From the NCBI GenBank assembly GCA_964371745.1, contig CAYJNS010000057.1:1-7117 (forward strand): a stretch of DNA of 7,117 nt. The letters run 5' to 3'. The notes under the pieces are model-generated. The model was not told the origin of the DNA and did no database searches. It was given only the letters and a program-made list of their open reading frames with translations. Shown piece by piece: positions 5,754 through 7,117 of the stretch. Position 1 is the stretch's first letter; every line of letters begins with the position of its first letter. A program made the position numbers and the translations under genes. The stretch comes from CAKOSP01 sp964371745 (GTDB lineage: Bacteria > Bacillota_I > Bacilli_A > RF39 > UBA660).

Positions 5754-6788
5754 TTAAATCCTCTTCTTTCTAACTAAATATTCAAATACATTTTCATCTA
5801 CATATTTTGAAAATGGTAAATCGTTTTCATAAGCAAACCTTAAAGCAGTTGATGATATACTTCTTTTATTATCATCCGCTACAAAATACATAGTTTCAAG
5901 ATTTGCAACATCTTTATTAAAATCTCTTAAAGATAGTTCATCATCTAAATCTTTAGAACTTCTAAGTCCTCTTATTAAATAGTTAACATTATTATTTAAA
6001 GCAAGCTTACATGTTGCACCATTATCAGTAATTACCTCAACTTTGTTATTATACTTATATATTTTATTTATTAACTCAATTCTCTCATCTAATGTTAAAA
6101 AAATTGTTTTTTTATTTTGATTAACCATCACTGCAACATACACTTTATCAAATAAGTCACTTGCTTTATCAATAATATCAATATGACCAATTGTAATTGG
6201 ATCAAAACTTCCAGCATATAGACCTACTTTAGATATATTTATAGCGCTATAAATATCAAAATAATTATTTCCAGTAAATGTTATATCAAATTGATATTTT
6301 GTATAATCAACACTATTATTATCTCTTTCTATTATTTTTTCATTTGATATATTATCTCTTTGTTTAATTCTTTCATATCTTTTTTCCTTAGATGCATTAC
6401 AAAGTATTTTTAAATCACATAAATCAAACAATTCAGTAAGGGGTAATAATTGCCAATCAAGTATAACTGTTTTATTTTTATTATTATTTAATCTTACAAT
6501 TATTTCATCATACATATAAGACCATGTTATATCTGTTAGTATAGCCATACACTCTTTAGAGTTAAAAACTATATTACTTAATTTTTTTCTATTAATAATT
6601 CCATTATCTATTATATCTGAACCAAAGGCATTTATTAATTTGTTTATTACATCATTATAAGTAATTACTTTATGACCTATTTTATCTATATCAATATGTA
6701 CAGTGTTATCAAAACCATTTAAAATACTATTTGCTAAATAAGTTTTACCTGCACCTGTTGGTCCGCATACTCCTATAATTTTTTTCAT
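5754..6788 (-). CDS. coaE-coaD: Bifunctional dephospho-CoA kinase / phosphopantetheine adenylyltransferase fusion
   Basis: One 344-residue chain carries the last two enzymes of coenzyme A synthesis. Residues 1 to about 185 are a CoaE-type kinase: P-loop GPTGAGKT (9-16), DIDKIGH (33-39), the FGSDIIDNGIINRKKLSNIVF stretch (55-75), LPLTEL (115-120) and an Arg-rich lid (KRYERIKQRD, 136-145). The family's usual HP pair after the IT motif is WS here (89-90), so this domain is divergent. Residues about 187-344 are CoaD: YAGSFDPITIGH (191-202) with the T/HxGH nucleotidyl-transfer signature, VNQNKK (222-227), LIRGLR (271-276), and ISSTALR (311-317) for ATP binding. CoaD makes dephospho-CoA from 4'-phosphopantetheine and ATP; CoaE phosphorylates it to CoA. 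Bacteria normally have two separate proteins; animal CoA synthase fuses them in the opposite order. Start: ATG 6788 after GGGTGA, a modest SD. It leads the operon with the MBL hydrolase. Confidence 0.9.
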   Translation of the reverse strand: MKKIIGVCGPTGAGKTYLANSILNGFDNTVHIDIDKIGHKVITYNDVINKLINAFGSDIIDNGIINRKKLSNIVFNSKECMAILTDITWSYMYDEIIVRLNNNKNKTVILDWQLLPLTELFDLCDLKILCNASKEKRYERIKQRDNISNEKIIERDNNSVDYTKYQFDITFTGNNYFDIYSAINISKVGLYAGSFDPITIGHIDIIDKASDLFDKVYVAVMVNQNKKTIFLTLDERIELINKIYKYNNKVEVITDNGATCKLALNNNVNYLIRGLRSSKDLDDELSLRDFNKDVANLETMYFVADDNKRSISSTALRFAYENDLPFSKYVDENVFEYLVRKKRI

Positions 6789-6811
6789 TTCCCATCACCC
6801 ACTTTAATTAT

Positions 6812-6831
6812 ATTATAAAATATGTTATAAT
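6812..6831. promoter_or_regulatory. Overlapping divergent promoters with a perfect dyad
   Basis: ATTATAA (6812-6818) and TTATAAT (6825-6831) are perfect 7-bp arms around 6 bases. The left arm contains the -10 TATAAT for the minus-strand coaE-coaD gene (6812-6817); a second TATAAT lies at 6807-6812. The right arm is the -10 of the LysR gene, with an extended TG (6823-6824). Both lack a good -35, so each may depend on an activator. LysR-type proteins commonly bind such divergent regions, but the site is not proven. Confidence 0.45.
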
Positions 6832-6863
6832 GATAATATATATTTATTATATTAAATATAACC

Positions 6864-6868
6864 GGAGG
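6864..6868 (+). promoter_or_regulatory. Ribosome binding site that sets the LysR start
   Basis: GGAGG is followed by two consecutive in-frame ATGs at 6871 and 6874. Spacing is 2 bases to the first and 5 to the second, so the second is the likelier start. Confidence 0.6.
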
Positions 6869-6873
6869 TTATG

Positions 6874-7117
6874 ATGGATGTTAATTTAGAATATTATAAA
6901 ATATTTTATGTTGTTGCTAAAAATGGTAATATGTTAAAAGCTTCAAAAGAACTTAATATATCCCAACCTGCAATAAGTAAGACAATTAAAAATTTAGAAG
7001 AAAAAATAGGTTCTACTTTATTTATAAGGACTAAAAAAGGTATGATTTTAACAAATGAAGCTAAAGAATTTTATAATTACATTGCAAAAGCAATGGAATT
7101 TATTAAAAATGGAGAAA
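6874..7117 (+). CDS. LysR-type transcriptional regulator, N-terminal part (runs off window)
   Basis: The 81 residues visible are the complete winged helix-turn-helix of a LysR-family regulator: MDVNLEYYKIFYVVAKNGNM, ASKELNISQPAISKTIKNLE (23-42, the HTH and recognition helix) and LFIRTKKGMILT (49-60, the wing), then the start of the linker helix (AKEFYNYIAKAMEFI). The effector-binding domain lies beyond the window, so the ligand is unknown. LysR proteins bind DNA as dimers or tetramers and often regulate the divergent neighbour and themselves. The neighbour here is the coaE-coaD operon, so a link to coenzyme A or metabolite sensing is possible but only inferred. It starts 86 bases from the divergent gene. 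Confidence 0.9.
   Translation, partial: MDVNLEYYKIFYVVAKNGNMLKASKELNISQPAISKTIKNLEEKIGSTLFIRTKKGMILTNEAKEFYNYIAKAMEFIKNGE

Noticed and set aside
1..7117. Mycoplasma-type code with TGA as tryptophan
   Set aside because: The tryptophan codons I checked, across six genes, are all TGG, and all reading frames close with TAA or TAG, so nothing calls for code 4.
1..7117. CRISPR arrays, insertion sequences, riboswitches or phage genes
   Set aside because: No repeated spacer units, transposase motifs, conserved aptamer cores or phage structural genes were seen.

Overview
The window is very AT-rich with tightly packed genes. It uses TGG for tryptophan and TAA or TAG for stop, Bacillus-type Shine-Dalgarno (SD) sequences, and many TTGxxx/TATAAT promoters, several with an extended TG. 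With an RNase J-family gene and a surface protein starting MSIGYSALNS, this suggests a low-GC Bacillota, probably an uncultured gut Bacilli or Mollicutes-like lineage with the standard bacterial code. That placement is inference.

Left part, minus strand unless noted: the 5' end of a tRNA gene with its own strong promoter (1-64). Then an RNase J-family gene (123-1760) whose metal-binding motifs are degraded, with a promoter at 1805-1833. Then an exported surface protein gene (1945-3021) that is one reading frame cut by a single in-frame TAA: an N-terminal membrane anchor or signal plus a small beta domain, followed by a LamG-like jellyroll domain. A divergent plus-strand gene (3168-3656) encodes a YgjV-family membrane protein. 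The 146-base gap between the two holds both promoters and a perfect 13-bp inverted repeat.

Middle: a CNNM/CorC-type transporter gene (3660-4675, minus) is split by a one-base frameshift between the DUF21 membrane domain and the CBS pair. It also lacks the usual C-terminal CorC domain. Its terminator hairpin overlaps both convergent stop codons. The 340-base gap 4676-5015 holds the CNNM promoter, a possible 21-residue ORF with a very strong SD, that ORF's promoter with four TGTCGAA-like boxes resembling Spo0A boxes, and the terminator of the next operon.

Right part: a two-gene minus-strand operon (5016-6788). The first gene is an unusual single-chain fusion of dephospho-CoA kinase (CoaE, N-terminal) and phosphopantetheine adenylyltransferase (CoaD, C-terminal), covering the last two steps of coenzyme A synthesis. 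Its stop codon abuts the start of an intact metallo-beta-lactamase-fold hydrolase gene. A LysR-type regulator gene starts divergently at 6874 and runs off the window; the two divergent -10 boxes form a perfect dyad.

The main points of interest are the CoaE-CoaD fusion (domain order opposite to animal CoA synthase), the RNase J pseudoenzyme, the two broken genes, and the 0A-like box cluster in front of the tiny ORF.
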